A DNA stretch of 64,000 nucleotides, taken from assembly GCF_013426975.1 (NCBI RefSeq), contig NZ_JACCPY010000018.1:1-64000 (forward strand), read 5' to 3'. Positions 25,648 through 33,954 of the stretch are shown piece by piece. The notes below the pieces were generated by a model. It ran no database searches and was not told the DNA's origin. It was given only the letters and a program-made list of their open reading frames with translations. Source of the DNA: Sphaerotilus sulfidivorans (GTDB lineage Bacteria > Pseudomonadota > Gammaproteobacteria > Burkholderiales > Burkholderiaceae_C). The position numbers and the translations under genes were made by a program. How positions within the stretch are numbered: the first letter of the stretch is position 1; each line of letters opens with the position of its first letter.

Positions 25648-26922
25648 ATGACGAACGACTCCCTAAACCCACAAGCAGCGCCTGCCATCACGAGCAAGCG
25701 GGCTCGCGTCACCAGACCGGCGGCCGCTCCTCGCCTGCAAATCGAGCATCTTGGGCCGATCCTGTCGGCCGATGTGACCTTCGGCGACCTGACCGTGATC
25801 GTCGGCCCGCAGGCTACTGGCAAAAGCATCTTTCTACAAACACTCAAGCTGCTGATCGACCGCGATCACATTCACGATACCTTCCGCCATCACAACGTCA
25901 ATGTGGCAGGAAGGGCCGAAGCCTTCTTGGAAGGCTATTTTGGCGGCGGCATGGCCGGGGCCTGGAACGCGGAAACCTCCGCGCTGACCTGGAACGGCAA
26001 GAAGATCAACCTGCCGGACTATGCCTCGCCCGGAAAGGCGCCCAAGAGTCGCATCAAGCACGAACGGCTTTTTTATATTCCTGCGCAGCGCGTCATGAGT
26101 CTGCCAGGCGGCGTGTCTCAGAATTTCGGGCAGTTCAATTACGGCGATCCCTACACCCTTCGCGTTTTTAGCGATGCCGTGCATGACCTGATCCAGAACG
26201 AATTCGGTGCCCAGGGAGAACTGTTCCCCTCCCCGCGGAAGCTCAACAAGAGTCTGCGCACCCCGATCCACCAGCATCTTTTTGGTGGTGGCAAGCTACT
26301 GATCGACGAGTCGAACTTCACGAAGCGTCTGGCGCTGCAGCTGGATGGCCAGTCCAAAGCGCTAGGCTTCTTGTCTTGGTCTGCCGGTCAGCGCGAATTC
26401 ACGCCGCTGCTGATGGGCCTATACTGGCTGTGCCAAGTCCCCAACCCTCAGCGCATGTCAGGCGCAACCCAGGACGAGGTGATCGAATGGGTGGTGCTCG
26501 AAGAGCCGGAAATGGGCCTGCACCCCCAAGGCATCTCCGCCGTGCTGCTGCTGGTTCTGGAATTGATGCGGCGAGGCTATCGGGTCGTCATTTCGACCCA
26601 TTCGCCGGTCGTGCTGGAAATGATCTGGGCTATACAGGAGTTCAAGCAGCTTGGAGCCACGGAAAAAGACATCCGCGACCTGTTCAGCCTGAAGGCAGAG
26701 GACTCCGCCAAGAAACTGGCTCAAGCCGCCCTGTCGAAGGATTACCGTGTCTACTTCTTCGACCGCCAGAGCCCAGTCCGGGACATCTCGGCGCTGGACC
26801 CGGGAGCGCTGGAACAGGCCGAATCCGAATGGGGCGGCATCACCGGCTTCTCATCGCGAGTGAACGCCACCATCGCAGCCGCCGTGAACCGCGCAGCAGT
26901 CCGCACCGGAACCTCGATCTGA
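25648..26922 (+). CDS. AAA/ABC-type ATPase of a predicted defence module
   Basis: This is a 424-residue protein. Walker A is VGPQATGKS (52-60), a signature-like motif SWSAGQRE (243-250), Walker B VLEEPEMGLHP from 283, and an H-loop STHSP (316-320). The layout is that of RecF/SMC-like ATPases such as AAA_15/AAA_21 in OLD, PARIS and Septu systems. There is no Toprim domain at the C-terminus; the last 100 residues are unrecognised. It overlaps the start of the next gene by TGATG, so the two should be made together. It lies three bases past wbpD and splits the wbp gene set. A sensor ATPase for phage defence is inferred, not shown. Confidence 0.8.
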   Translation: MTNDSLNPQAAPAITSKRARVTRPAAAPRLQIEHLGPILSADVTFGDLTVIVGPQATGKSIFLQTLKLLIDRDHIHDTFRHHNVNVAGRAEAFLEGYFGGGMAGAWNAETSALTWNGKKINLPDYASPGKAPKSRIKHERLFYIPAQRVMSLPGGVSQNFGQFNYGDPYTLRVFSDAVHDLIQNEFGAQGELFPSPRKLNKSLRTPIHQHLFGGGKLLIDESNFTKRLALQLDGQSKALGFLSWSAGQREFTPLLMGLYWLCQVPNPQRMSGATQDEVIEWVVLEEPEMGLHPQGISAVLLLVLELMRRGYRVVISTHSPVVLEMIWAIQEFKQLGATEKDIRDLFSLKAEDSAKKLAQAALSKDYRVYFFDRQSPVRDISALDPGALEQAESEWGGITGFSSRVNATIAAAVNRAAVRTGTSI

Positions 26923-27431
26923 TGGCCACCCGTCGCCAAGCCAACGCTCGATCCGAGCAAGCCCCGTCCGACTTCGAGCACGCCTGCCGCCATGCGGAAC
27001 TGGAGCCGCAACACGGGCTGAGCGCCGTCAAGGGCGAATACCGTCCGGGCGTGGCGCTGAAGCCAGGTCATCGCCACACGGCCAGCATCGATCTGGATGC
27101 CTGCCTTCTGGCCAGCGAGCCCACGGCAGCTCGGTGGGACTACGGCATCGGCGTGCGCGGTGAGTCGGGCCAGGAAAGTCTGGTCTGGCTGGAAGCCCAC
27201 CCGGCATCCAGCACAGGAGAAGTGCAGAAGATGCTCGACAAGCTGGCCTGGCTGAAAGACAAGCTGAACCAGCCCGCCTTCGAGCCTTTGCGCCGTCTCG
27301 AACACGAGGTCTCGGCCTACCGCTGGCTGGCCATGACCGGGGCCATCCGCATCCTGCCCCACAGCGCGGAAGCCCGGCGACTCGCCAAGGCCGGCCTGTC
27401 GTCTCCTCAGCGACGAGTCGAGCTGCCCTGA
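26922..27431 (+). CDS. Small partner protein of the ATPase, possible nuclease
   Basis: This is a 169-residue protein. Its ATG at 26922 overlaps the ATPase stop. It is not a family recognised with certainty. Conserved-looking features are SIDLDACLL (55-63), RWDYGIGV (71-78, D73), VWLEAHPAS (88-96, E91 and H93), and KLAWLKDKL (107-115). D...ExH spaced by about 18 residues, followed by a helix, resembles the core of some PD-(D/E)xK nucleases, with histidine in place of lysine. That is a weak inference. The tight coupling to an ATPase suggests a sensor-effector pair. No membrane segment or signal peptide. Confidence 0.7.
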   Translation: MATRRQANARSEQAPSDFEHACRHAELEPQHGLSAVKGEYRPGVALKPGHRHTASIDLDACLLASEPTAARWDYGIGVRGESGQESLVWLEAHPASSTGEVQKMLDKLAWLKDKLNQPAFEPLRRLEHEVSAYRWLAMTGAIRILPHSAEARRLAKAGLSSPQRRVELP

Positions 27432-27435
27432 CGCC

Positions 27436-27708
27436 ATGCCCCTTGCCACCGTGTTCCGCCCATGGCGCCGGCTCCTGATCCTGGCCGCCGCCCTGGCGCT
27501 GGCCTTCTGGACCCAGGCCCAGCTCGCGCTGGCCGGGCAGCGCTGGCACCGCGAGCGGCTTCACCAGTTCGTCGGCAGCCCCTTTCCCTCGGCAGACGAG
27601 CTGCAGGCGATGGACTGGGGCACGCCGCTGCTGCTGGCGCTGCTGCCCTGGGTCGTGGCGCTGCTCGGGCTCGGGGTGCGCCGCTGGCGGCGCCGGCGAG
27701 CCGCCTGA
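27436..27708 (+). CDS. Small two-helix membrane protein
   Basis: This is a 90-residue protein with two predicted membrane segments: LLILAAALALAFWTQAQLAL (residues 12-31) and LLLALLPWVVALLGLGV (65-81). Basic clusters at both ends (RPWRR, RRWRRRRAA) put both termini on the cytoplasmic side. It starts five bases after the previous stop. Family unknown. It stands between two ATPase modules and could belong to either, or be an older resident of the locus. Confidence 0.6.
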   Translation: MPLATVFRPWRRLLILAAALALAFWTQAQLALAGQRWHRERLHQFVGSPFPSADELQAMDWGTPLLLALLPWVVALLGLGVRRWRRRRAA

Positions 27709-27798
27709 GCCAGTCGGATCGGGGCGCTCTGCAACAATCGTCGGGCGCCTGCTGCACGCGCCTTTTTCCTCCGCCTTCCTCCGCTCATCCACTGCGCC

Positions 27799-29025
27799 AT
27801 GTACATCGACACGATCCGGCTGGAGAACATCCGCGGCTTCCGGGAGCTGGAGTTCAGCTTCGACCGCGGCCAGGGACAGTACGCCGGCTGGACGGTGCTG
27901 ACCGGGGACAACGGGTCGGGCAAGAGCACGGTGCTGCGGGCGATGGCGCTGGTCCTCGCAGAAAATATCCGGGCTGCACTACAACCCAGTTTTCGCGGCT
28001 GGGTTCGCTCAGGAGCGGGCAACGGCAAAATTGAGCTACACGCCATCGCAAATGGCAGCACAGATCATCGGGCACACATCGAGATCGTCGAGCACCCTGC
28101 AAGAGTGGGCGGTGTTCTCATGCCAGACGCCATGGGTGTATTCGACTCGCACCCAATAGATGGGTTTTCCTGCGGGTACGGGCCATTTCGCAGAATCTCC
28201 CGGGCAGCACCGGACATTTCCGACCTGATGACCGCTCCGGTCGTCGAACGGTTTGTCACCTTGTTCCAGGAAACGGCATCGCTCGTAGAAGTTGATCGCT
28301 GGCTCCGCAACCTGAACTACAAGCGTCTGGAACAGAAGCCCGAGGCCGCAGCCACGCTCGCCGTCGTTCTCGAACTGCTCAACGACGATTTCCTGCCCAA
28401 TCAGATCACCGTCGATCGGGTCGATTCCGACGGGCTGTGGCTGAAGGACCGCGATGGAAATGCGCTGTCCTGGGCCGACATGAGCGACGGCTACCGCGCT
28501 GCGCTGGCCCTGCTCGCCGACATCCTGCGTCACATGGTCAACGCCTGCGGCACGGACGACCTGACCGGACGGGATGACGAGGGGCGGCTGTTCCTGAAAC
28601 CGGCCGGCGTCGTGCTGATCGACGAGATCGACGCCCATCTGCATCCCGAGTGGCAGCGGGAGATCGGTTTCTGGCTGAAGCGCCATTTCCCGAACATCCA
28701 GTTCATCGTCACCAGCCACAGCCCGCTGATCTGCCAGGCGGCCGATCCGAACGGCCTGTTCGTGCTGCCCGAGCCCGGCAGCGACGAGCCGGCCCGGGCG
28801 CTGACGGCGGAGGAATATCAGGAGGTGATCTCGTCGCGGCCGGACACGATCCTGCGCTCCGCAGCATTCGGCTTGCAGAACACCCGCTCGCCCGTGGCCG
28901 TCGAAGCCCGGTCGGCCTTTGCGGACCTGCGCACCAAGCAGCGCGCAGGCGGCAAGTTGACCCAGGCTGAACTGGTGGAGCTGGAACGACTGCGCCAGTA
29001 CATCAACCCGGACGAAGAGCCCTGA
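27799..29025 (+). CDS. Septu-like ATPase (PtuA-type)
   Basis: This is a 408-residue protein. It starts MYIDTIRLENIRGFRELEF, as AAA_21/RecF-like ATPases do. Walker A is GDNGSGKS (36-43), the signature MSDGYRAALALLAD at 228-241, Walker B VVLIDEIDAHLHPEW at 271-285, and SHSP at 306-309. It is followed three bases later by an HNH nuclease gene of the type found with PtuA, so this is best read as a Septu-like pair. PtuA binds nucleotide and forms a complex with PtuB that cuts nucleic acid during infection. This member is shorter than many PtuA proteins. The middle of the gene (27960-28200) is less GC-rich than its flanks. Confidence 0.85.
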   Translation: MYIDTIRLENIRGFRELEFSFDRGQGQYAGWTVLTGDNGSGKSTVLRAMALVLAENIRAALQPSFRGWVRSGAGNGKIELHAIANGSTDHRAHIEIVEHPARVGGVLMPDAMGVFDSHPIDGFSCGYGPFRRISRAAPDISDLMTAPVVERFVTLFQETASLVEVDRWLRNLNYKRLEQKPEAAATLAVVLELLNDDFLPNQITVDRVDSDGLWLKDRDGNALSWADMSDGYRAALALLADILRHMVNACGTDDLTGRDDEGRLFLKPAGVVLIDEIDAHLHPEWQREIGFWLKRHFPNIQFIVTSHSPLICQAADPNGLFVLPEPGSDEPARALTAEEYQEVISSRPDTILRSAAFGLQNTRSPVAVEARSAFADLRTKQRAGGKLTQAELVELERLRQYINPDEEP

Positions 29026-29028
29026 GCG

Positions 29029-29760
29029 ATGCGCCGCCTCACGCGCCCGCCTCTGCCCGCCCGGACCAGCGCCTTCCTGGCCCGCTGCCAGTCACGCGCC
29101 GACACCTTGCAGGAACAAGGCACCCTCGACATCGAACGCGAGTGGCGCAATGCCCGCCAGCGCAAGGCATTGACCGGCGTTCTTGATGCCCTGCGCAACA
29201 TGAGCGGCCCGCACTGGCGCTGCATGTACTGCACCGATTCGCACGGCTGCGACATCGAGCATTTCCGCCCCAAGAAGCCTTACCCGACCCATGCGTTCCA
29301 CTGGCTGAACCTGCTGCTGTGCTGCACGACATGCAACCGCAAGAAGGGCGACCAGTTTCCGACGCTGAATGGCGCCCCTCTGCTGATCGACCCGACCGTG
29401 GACGATCCATGGGAACACCTGGACTTCGAGCCGGAGTCTGGCCTGATCAAGGCACGCTACGATGCCCAATCGGATCAGCGCTCTCCGAAAGGGCTGGAAA
29501 CCGTACGCCTGCTGGCACTGGACCGCCGGGAAGTGACGATCGGACACAGCAAGACGTTTCGGCGCCTGAAAAGGACGGTCGAGCGCGCACTGGATGCCGG
29601 CGGATCCGCACCGGCACTCATCGCCGAACTGCTGGAGGAGGACGACCACGGCCTGCTGCCCTGGTGTTTCGGCGAGATCGGCCGAACCGTCGAGCCTTTC
29701 TCCGACTTGCGTCTCCAACAACCTGACACCTGGATGGCCTGCGAAGCGGCCTTTCGTTGA
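29029..29760 (+). CDS. HNH nuclease of the Septu PtuB/TIGR02646 type
   Basis: This is a 243-residue protein. The HNH zinc-type core is complete: CMYC (65-68), DIEHFRPKK (75-83), HWLNLLLCC (91-99) and TCNRKKGDQFP (101-111). The DIEHFRPK and CNxxKG motifs are characteristic of TIGR02646 nucleases found with Septu ATPases and with retron Ec78. No reverse transcriptase or msr/msd region is near, so it is not a retron. The ATG is three bases after the ATPase stop. Its TGA lies 11 bases before wbpE, so downstream sugar genes are read through this module. Confidence 0.88.
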   Translation: MRRLTRPPLPARTSAFLARCQSRADTLQEQGTLDIEREWRNARQRKALTGVLDALRNMSGPHWRCMYCTDSHGCDIEHFRPKKPYPTHAFHWLNLLLCCTTCNRKKGDQFPTLNGAPLLIDPTVDDPWEHLDFEPESGLIKARYDAQSDQRSPKGLETVRLLALDRREVTIGHSKTFRRLKRTVERALDAGGSAPALIAELLEEDDHGLLPWCFGEIGRTVEPFSDLRLQQPDTWMACEAAFR

Positions 29761-29771
29761 GCACACTGCCC

Positions 29772-30896
29772 ATGCAATTCATCGACCTCAAGACCCCCTA
29801 CGCCGCGCTGAAGACCGACATCGACGCGGCGATCCATCGCGTGCTCGATCACGGCCAGTACATCATGGGGCCGGAGGTGCAGGCGCTCGAGGCCGCGCTG
29901 GCGACGTTTGCCGGCACGAAGCACTGCGTGACCGTCTCCAGCGGCACCGAGGCGCTGCTGATCGCGCTGATGGCGCTGGGCGTGAAGGCGGGCGACGAGG
30001 TCATCACCACGCCCTTCACCTTCGCGGCGACCGCCGAGGTGATCGCGCTGCTGGGCGCGCGGCCGGTCTTCGTCGACATCGAACCCGACACCTGCAACAT
30101 CGATCCTCGCCTGATCGAGGCGGCGATCACGCCGAGGACGCGCGCGATCATGCCGGTGAGCCTGTACGGCCAGGTCGCCGACATGACGGACATCAACGCG
30201 ATCGCCGCGCGCCACGGCCTGCCGGTGGTGGAGGACGCGGCGCAGAGCTTCGGCGCGACCTACCAGGGCCGGCGCAGCGGCGCGACCAGCACCATCGGCT
30301 GCACCAGCTTCTTCCCGAGCAAGCCGCTGGGCTGCTATGGCGACGGCGGCGCGCTCTTCACCGACGACGAGGCAATAGCGCAGGCCGCGCGCGAGATCCG
30401 GGTGCACGGCCAGAGCGCGCGCTACACGCACACCCGCGTCGGCGTGGGCGGACGCATGGACACGATCCAGTGCGCGGTCGTGCTGGCCAAGCTGCCGCGC
30501 TTCGAGTGGGAACTGCAGCGCCGGCGCGAGCTGGGCGCGCGCTACCACGCGCTGCTGGCGCCGCTGGCCGCGCAGCATCCCGGCTTCGGCCTGCTGACCG
30601 TGCGGCCGGACCGCGACTGCGTCTGGGGCCAGTACACCGTGTTCGTGCCGGAGCGGGCCAAGGTGCAGGCGGCGCTGCAGGCCGCCGGCATCCCGACCGC
30701 CGTGCACTACCCGAAGCCGCTGCACCACCAGGCGGCCTATGCCGCCGGCTGCTGCCCGGACTGCTGCCCCGGCAGCCTGGACGCCGCCGCCCGCGTGATG
30801 AGTCTGCCGATGAGCCCGGACCTGACCGAGGCCGACCAGGACCGCGTCGTCGCGGCGCTGGCCGAAGCGCTGGCCGGGCTGGCCGCGGACGCCTGA
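29772..30896 (+). CDS. wbpE: DegT/DnrJ/EryC1 aminotransferase (WbpE/WlbC-like)
   Basis: This is a 374-residue PLP enzyme starting at the ATG at 29772. It shows FIDLKTPYAALK at the start, SSGTEALLIALMALGV, PFTFAATAEVI, VVEDAAQSFGATYQG with the cofactor aspartate, and FFPSKPLGCYGDGG with the PLP lysine. Near the end HYPKPLHHQAAY is typical of WbpE, which transfers an amino group to C3 of the keto sugar made by WbpB. It is separated from wbpD by 4.1 kb of predicted defence genes. A TTG at 29757 would extend it but overlaps the HNH stop. Confidence 0.92.
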   Translation: MQFIDLKTPYAALKTDIDAAIHRVLDHGQYIMGPEVQALEAALATFAGTKHCVTVSSGTEALLIALMALGVKAGDEVITTPFTFAATAEVIALLGARPVFVDIEPDTCNIDPRLIEAAITPRTRAIMPVSLYGQVADMTDINAIAARHGLPVVEDAAQSFGATYQGRRSGATSTIGCTSFFPSKPLGCYGDGGALFTDDEAIAQAAREIRVHGQSARYTHTRVGVGGRMDTIQCAVVLAKLPRFEWELQRRRELGARYHALLAPLAAQHPGFGLLTVRPDRDCVWGQYTVFVPERAKVQAALQAAGIPTAVHYPKPLHHQAAYAAGCCPDCCPGSLDAAARVMSLPMSPDLTEADQDRVVAALAEALAGLAADA

Positions 30897-30907
30897 GCCG
30901 GTCCGAG

Positions 30908-32164
30908 ATGAGCGAGTCTTCCGCGCCGCCGGCCGGTCGGGTCCCGGCCGGACTGCTGCGCGCCAGCCTGCTGCTGCTGCTGGGCAGCGCCGCGGCCCAG
31001 GCCATCCCGCTGCTGCTGGGCCCGCTGCTGACGCGGCTCTACAGCCCGGAGGAGTTCGGCCGCTTCCAGCTCTTTGCCTCGGTGGCGACCAATCTGGCGG
31101 TGCTGGGCTGCGGCCGCTACGAATTCGCGCTGCCGCTGGCCCGTGACGAGGCCGAGGCCCAGGCGCTGCGCCGGCTGTGCTTGCGCCTGCTGATGGCGCT
31201 GACGCTGCTGTGCGTGCCCGGCGGCGCGCTGGCCGCCTGGCATCAGGCCGAGCTGGGCTGGCTGGCGCTGCCGGCGGCGGTGGCCAGCGCCAGCCTGGCC
31301 TCGCTGGCCACGCTCTGGGCGACGCGCGAGCAGCGCTTCGCCGACATGGCCGCGGCGCGCTTCAGCCAGCACACCGGCACGACGCTGGTGCAGCTGCTGC
31401 TGGGCTGGCTGCACTGGGGCGTGGGCGGGCTGATCACCGGCAGCATCGCCGCGGTGGCGGGCGCGATCGCGCTGCTGCGGCTGCCGCTGGGCGGACTGCG
31501 CCACACCCCGGCGCCCGAGCGCGCACTGGAGCGCGAGATGGCGCGCCGGCACCGCGAGTTCCCGCTGCTCAACACCCCGCATGCCTTCGCCGGCGCGCTG
31601 CAGGACACGCTGGCGGTGGCGCTGATCGCCGCCCAGCTCGGGCCGGCGGCGGCCGGCTTCTGGGCGCTGTCGCTGCGCTATCTGAAGGCGCCGGCCACGC
31701 TGGTGGGCGGCGCGGTGTCGCAGGCGCTCTATCCGAAGCTGGTCGCCGCCGGCGGCAGCACGCCGGCGGCCCGCACGATGGTGCGCCGGGTGATGGCGGT
31801 GCTGCTGGCCGGTGGCGCCGCGCTGGCGCTGGCGCTGCATCTGCTCGCACCGGCGCTGTTCGGCTGGTTCTTCGGCGCGCAATGGCGTCCGGCCGGCGAG
31901 CTGGCGGCGGTGCTGGCGCCCTACATCGGCGTGCACTTCGTCGCCGCGCCGCTGGCGGTGGTGACCATGGCCTGGCAGGCCCAGGGCTGGGCGCTGCGCC
32001 TGGCGCTGGTCGGGCAGATCGCCTTCGTCGGCGCGCTGGCGCTCGGGCTGCATCTGGGCGGGCTGCAGGGCGCCGGCCAGGCGGTGTCGCTGGCGATGCT
32101 GCTCTACTTCGGCTTCTACTTCTGGCGGCTGGCCACCTGGCCGGTTGCGGAGACCCCGCGATGA
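30908..32164 (+). CDS. Polysaccharide flippase (Wzx-like, MATE/MOP superfamily)
   Basis: This is a 418-residue membrane protein with about 12 hydrophobic segments. The N-terminal pattern LLLLGSAAAQAIPLLLGPLLTRLYSPEEFGRFQLFASV is typical of Wzx-type exporters, as is the central EFPLLNTPHAFAGALQDTLAVALIAAQLGPAAAGFWAL with ALSLRYLKAPATLVGGAVSQ. It should flip lipid-linked sugar repeats across the inner membrane. It starts 11 bases past wbpE and ends in an ATGA overlap with the next gene. Very leucine- and alanine-rich. Confidence 0.88.
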   Translation: MSESSAPPAGRVPAGLLRASLLLLLGSAAAQAIPLLLGPLLTRLYSPEEFGRFQLFASVATNLAVLGCGRYEFALPLARDEAEAQALRRLCLRLLMALTLLCVPGGALAAWHQAELGWLALPAAVASASLASLATLWATREQRFADMAAARFSQHTGTTLVQLLLGWLHWGVGGLITGSIAAVAGAIALLRLPLGGLRHTPAPERALEREMARRHREFPLLNTPHAFAGALQDTLAVALIAAQLGPAAAGFWALSLRYLKAPATLVGGAVSQALYPKLVAAGGSTPAARTMVRRVMAVLLAGGAALALALHLLAPALFGWFFGAQWRPAGELAAVLAPYIGVHFVAAPLAVVTMAWQAQGWALRLALVGQIAFVGALALGLHLGGLQGAGQAVSLAMLLYFGFYFWRLATWPVAETPR

Positions 32165-32793
32165 ACACCCTGGCGCTGCGCGCTGCCCTCAACCGCTGGC
32201 GCCGCCGCCTGCTGTGGCCGCTGCGGTTCCGCATGCTGTTCGGCGAACGCTCGCACGGGCGCGACCTGCCGCACACCCGCATCGCGCCGTCGACCTGCAT
32301 CGAGCACGAGCACGGTCTGCGCCTGGGCGACCATGTCTTCATCGGCCACTTCAACCTGATCGAGGCCGGCGCCGGCGTGACGATCGGCGACGGGGTGCAG
32401 ATCACCAGCCACTGCGCCATCGTCACCCACAGCTCGCACCGCAGCCTGCGCCTGCTCGGGCCCGCCTTCGCGACCTGGGCCGGACCGGGCGAGCGCCCGG
32501 GCTGGATCGCCGCGCCGGTGGAGATCGGCGCCTGGAGCTACATCGGTCCGCACTGCGTCATCGAGGCAGGCAGCCGGATCGGCCGCGGCAGCGTGGTGCG
32601 CGCCGGCACCCGGGTGAGGGGTTCGTTTCCGGATTTCGCGGTCCTGGAGGGCAGCCCGGCGCAAGTGGTCGGCGACAGCCGCGACGGGGATGAGACACTG
32701 CTGCAACGACATCCGCAATGCAGGGAGCATCACGCCGCCTGGACCGCCGCACCGGCGCCCGGCCCGGCTGACGACGACACACACCGCCGCTGA
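32161..32793 (+). CDS. Left-handed beta-helix acyltransferase (WbbJ-like)
   Basis: This is a 210-residue protein. Hexapeptide repeats are visible: LGDHVFIGHFNLIEAGAGVTIGDGVQITSHCAIV, THSSHRSLR with the active-site histidines, and APVEIGAWSYIGPHCVIEAGSRIGRGSVV, APxQVVG at the end. It probably acetylates a sugar of the surface glycan. Start overlaps the flippase stop as ATGA. The C-terminal 40 residues are low-complexity and may be poorly conserved. Confidence 0.87.
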   Translation: MNTLALRAALNRWRRRLLWPLRFRMLFGERSHGRDLPHTRIAPSTCIEHEHGLRLGDHVFIGHFNLIEAGAGVTIGDGVQITSHCAIVTHSSHRSLRLLGPAFATWAGPGERPGWIAAPVEIGAWSYIGPHCVIEAGSRIGRGSVVRAGTRVRGSFPDFAVLEGSPAQVVGDSRDGDETLLQRHPQCREHHAAWTAAPAPGPADDDTHRR

Positions 32794-32794
32794 C

Positions 32795-33934
32795 ATGGCC
32801 CGACGACTGATCCGCGACCTTCCCGAAGCCCTGCCAGAGACCGACCCGCCTGCCTACGGCCGCTGGCGCCATGTGCTGATCGGCGACGCCGAGAGCCCGC
32901 ACCTGCTGAAATGGGCGCGCGCGCTGGCGCCGCAGGTCGACCTGTGGGTGGCCTCCAGCCGCGGCTTCGCGCCGGGCTTCGACGCGCTGGTGCCCGAGCG
33001 CTGCCGCTTCGCGCTCGGCGAGGACACCCGCCACGGCGGCGGCAACGTCGGCGTGCTGCGCCGGCTGCCCGAGCTGGGCCGCTGGCTGCAGCAGGTCGAC
33101 GCCGACTGGCTGCACCCGCACTACCTGACCTCGCACGGCACGCTGACGGTGGCGGCGAAGAAGGGCTGGAAGCTGCGCGGGCAGATCTGCGCCTCGGCCT
33201 GGGGCAGCGACATCCTGGTGACGCCGCAGCGCGGGCCGCACTACCGCTGGATCACCTCGCAGGTGCTGCGCGCCAGCACGCTGACCACCAGCGACTCCGA
33301 GCACATGGCCGCGCAGATGCGCCAGCTCGGCGCCGCCGAGGTGCAGGTCTTTCCCTTCGGCCTGGAGCGCATGCCGCCGGTGCCGGTGCGCAAGGCGCCG
33401 TGGACCTTCTTCGCCAACCGCGGCCTGGAGCCGATCTACCGCCCGGAGCGGGTGATCTCCGCCTTCGCGACCCTGGCCAGCGCCTTCCCCGAGGCGCGGC
33501 TGACGGTGGCCAACGACGGCTCGCTGCGCGGCGCGCTCGAGGCGCGCGTGGCCGAGCTGGGCCTGTCGCGCCATGTGGCGTTCGTCGGCCGGCTGGATGC
33601 GGCGACGCAGCAGCGCCACTACGAGCAGGCGCAGTGGTACCTCAGCCTGCCCTCGAGCGACTCGGTGGCGGTGTCGGTGCTGGAGGCGATGGCCAGCGGC
33701 TGCATTCCGATCCTGTCGGACCTGCCGGCCAACCACGAGCTGGTGCGCTCCGGCCACAACGGCCTGATCCTGACCGACACCCCGATCGAGCTGATGAACC
33801 TGCCGATGCAGCTCGCGCCGCTGCTGCCGCAGGCGCTGGAGATCGGCCGCGACAATCACGAGTGGGTGCGGCTGCACGGCCAGTTCGCGCCGGCGGTGGT
33901 CGGCCTGCTCGACCGCATGGCCGAGCTGATGTGA
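32795..33934 (+). CDS. Family 4 glycosyltransferase
   Basis: This is a 379-residue protein starting at the ATG at 32795. The GT-B fold is shown by LHPHYLTSHGTLTVAAKKGWKLRGQICASAWGSDIL, TSDSEHMAAQMRQLG and the donor-site motif YEQAQWYLSLPSSDSVAVSVLEAMASGCIPILSDLPAN, where SVAVSVLEAM replaces the usual ExFGxxxxE. Acceptor and sugar cannot be told. The start overlaps nothing: it lies one base after the previous stop. The longer frame from 32690 has no family match. Confidence 0.88.
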   Translation: MARRLIRDLPEALPETDPPAYGRWRHVLIGDAESPHLLKWARALAPQVDLWVASSRGFAPGFDALVPERCRFALGEDTRHGGGNVGVLRRLPELGRWLQQVDADWLHPHYLTSHGTLTVAAKKGWKLRGQICASAWGSDILVTPQRGPHYRWITSQVLRASTLTTSDSEHMAAQMRQLGAAEVQVFPFGLERMPPVPVRKAPWTFFANRGLEPIYRPERVISAFATLASAFPEARLTVANDGSLRGALEARVAELGLSRHVAFVGRLDAATQQRHYEQAQWYLSLPSSDSVAVSVLEAMASGCIPILSDLPANHELVRSGHNGLILTDTPIELMNLPMQLAPLLPQALEIGRDNHEWVRLHGQFAPAVVGLLDRMAELM

Positions 33935-33954
33935 GCCGCCGTCCCCGGAGCCCG

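Noticed and set aside
25648-27431. PARIS (AriA/AriB) system
   Set aside because: The ATPase layout fits loosely, but the 169-residue partner is too short and lacks the DUF4435-type features expected of AriB.
27799-29760. A retron of the Ec78 type
   Set aside because: The ATPase and HNH pair resembles the retron effector, but no reverse transcriptase gene and no msr/msd-like stem region lie nearby.
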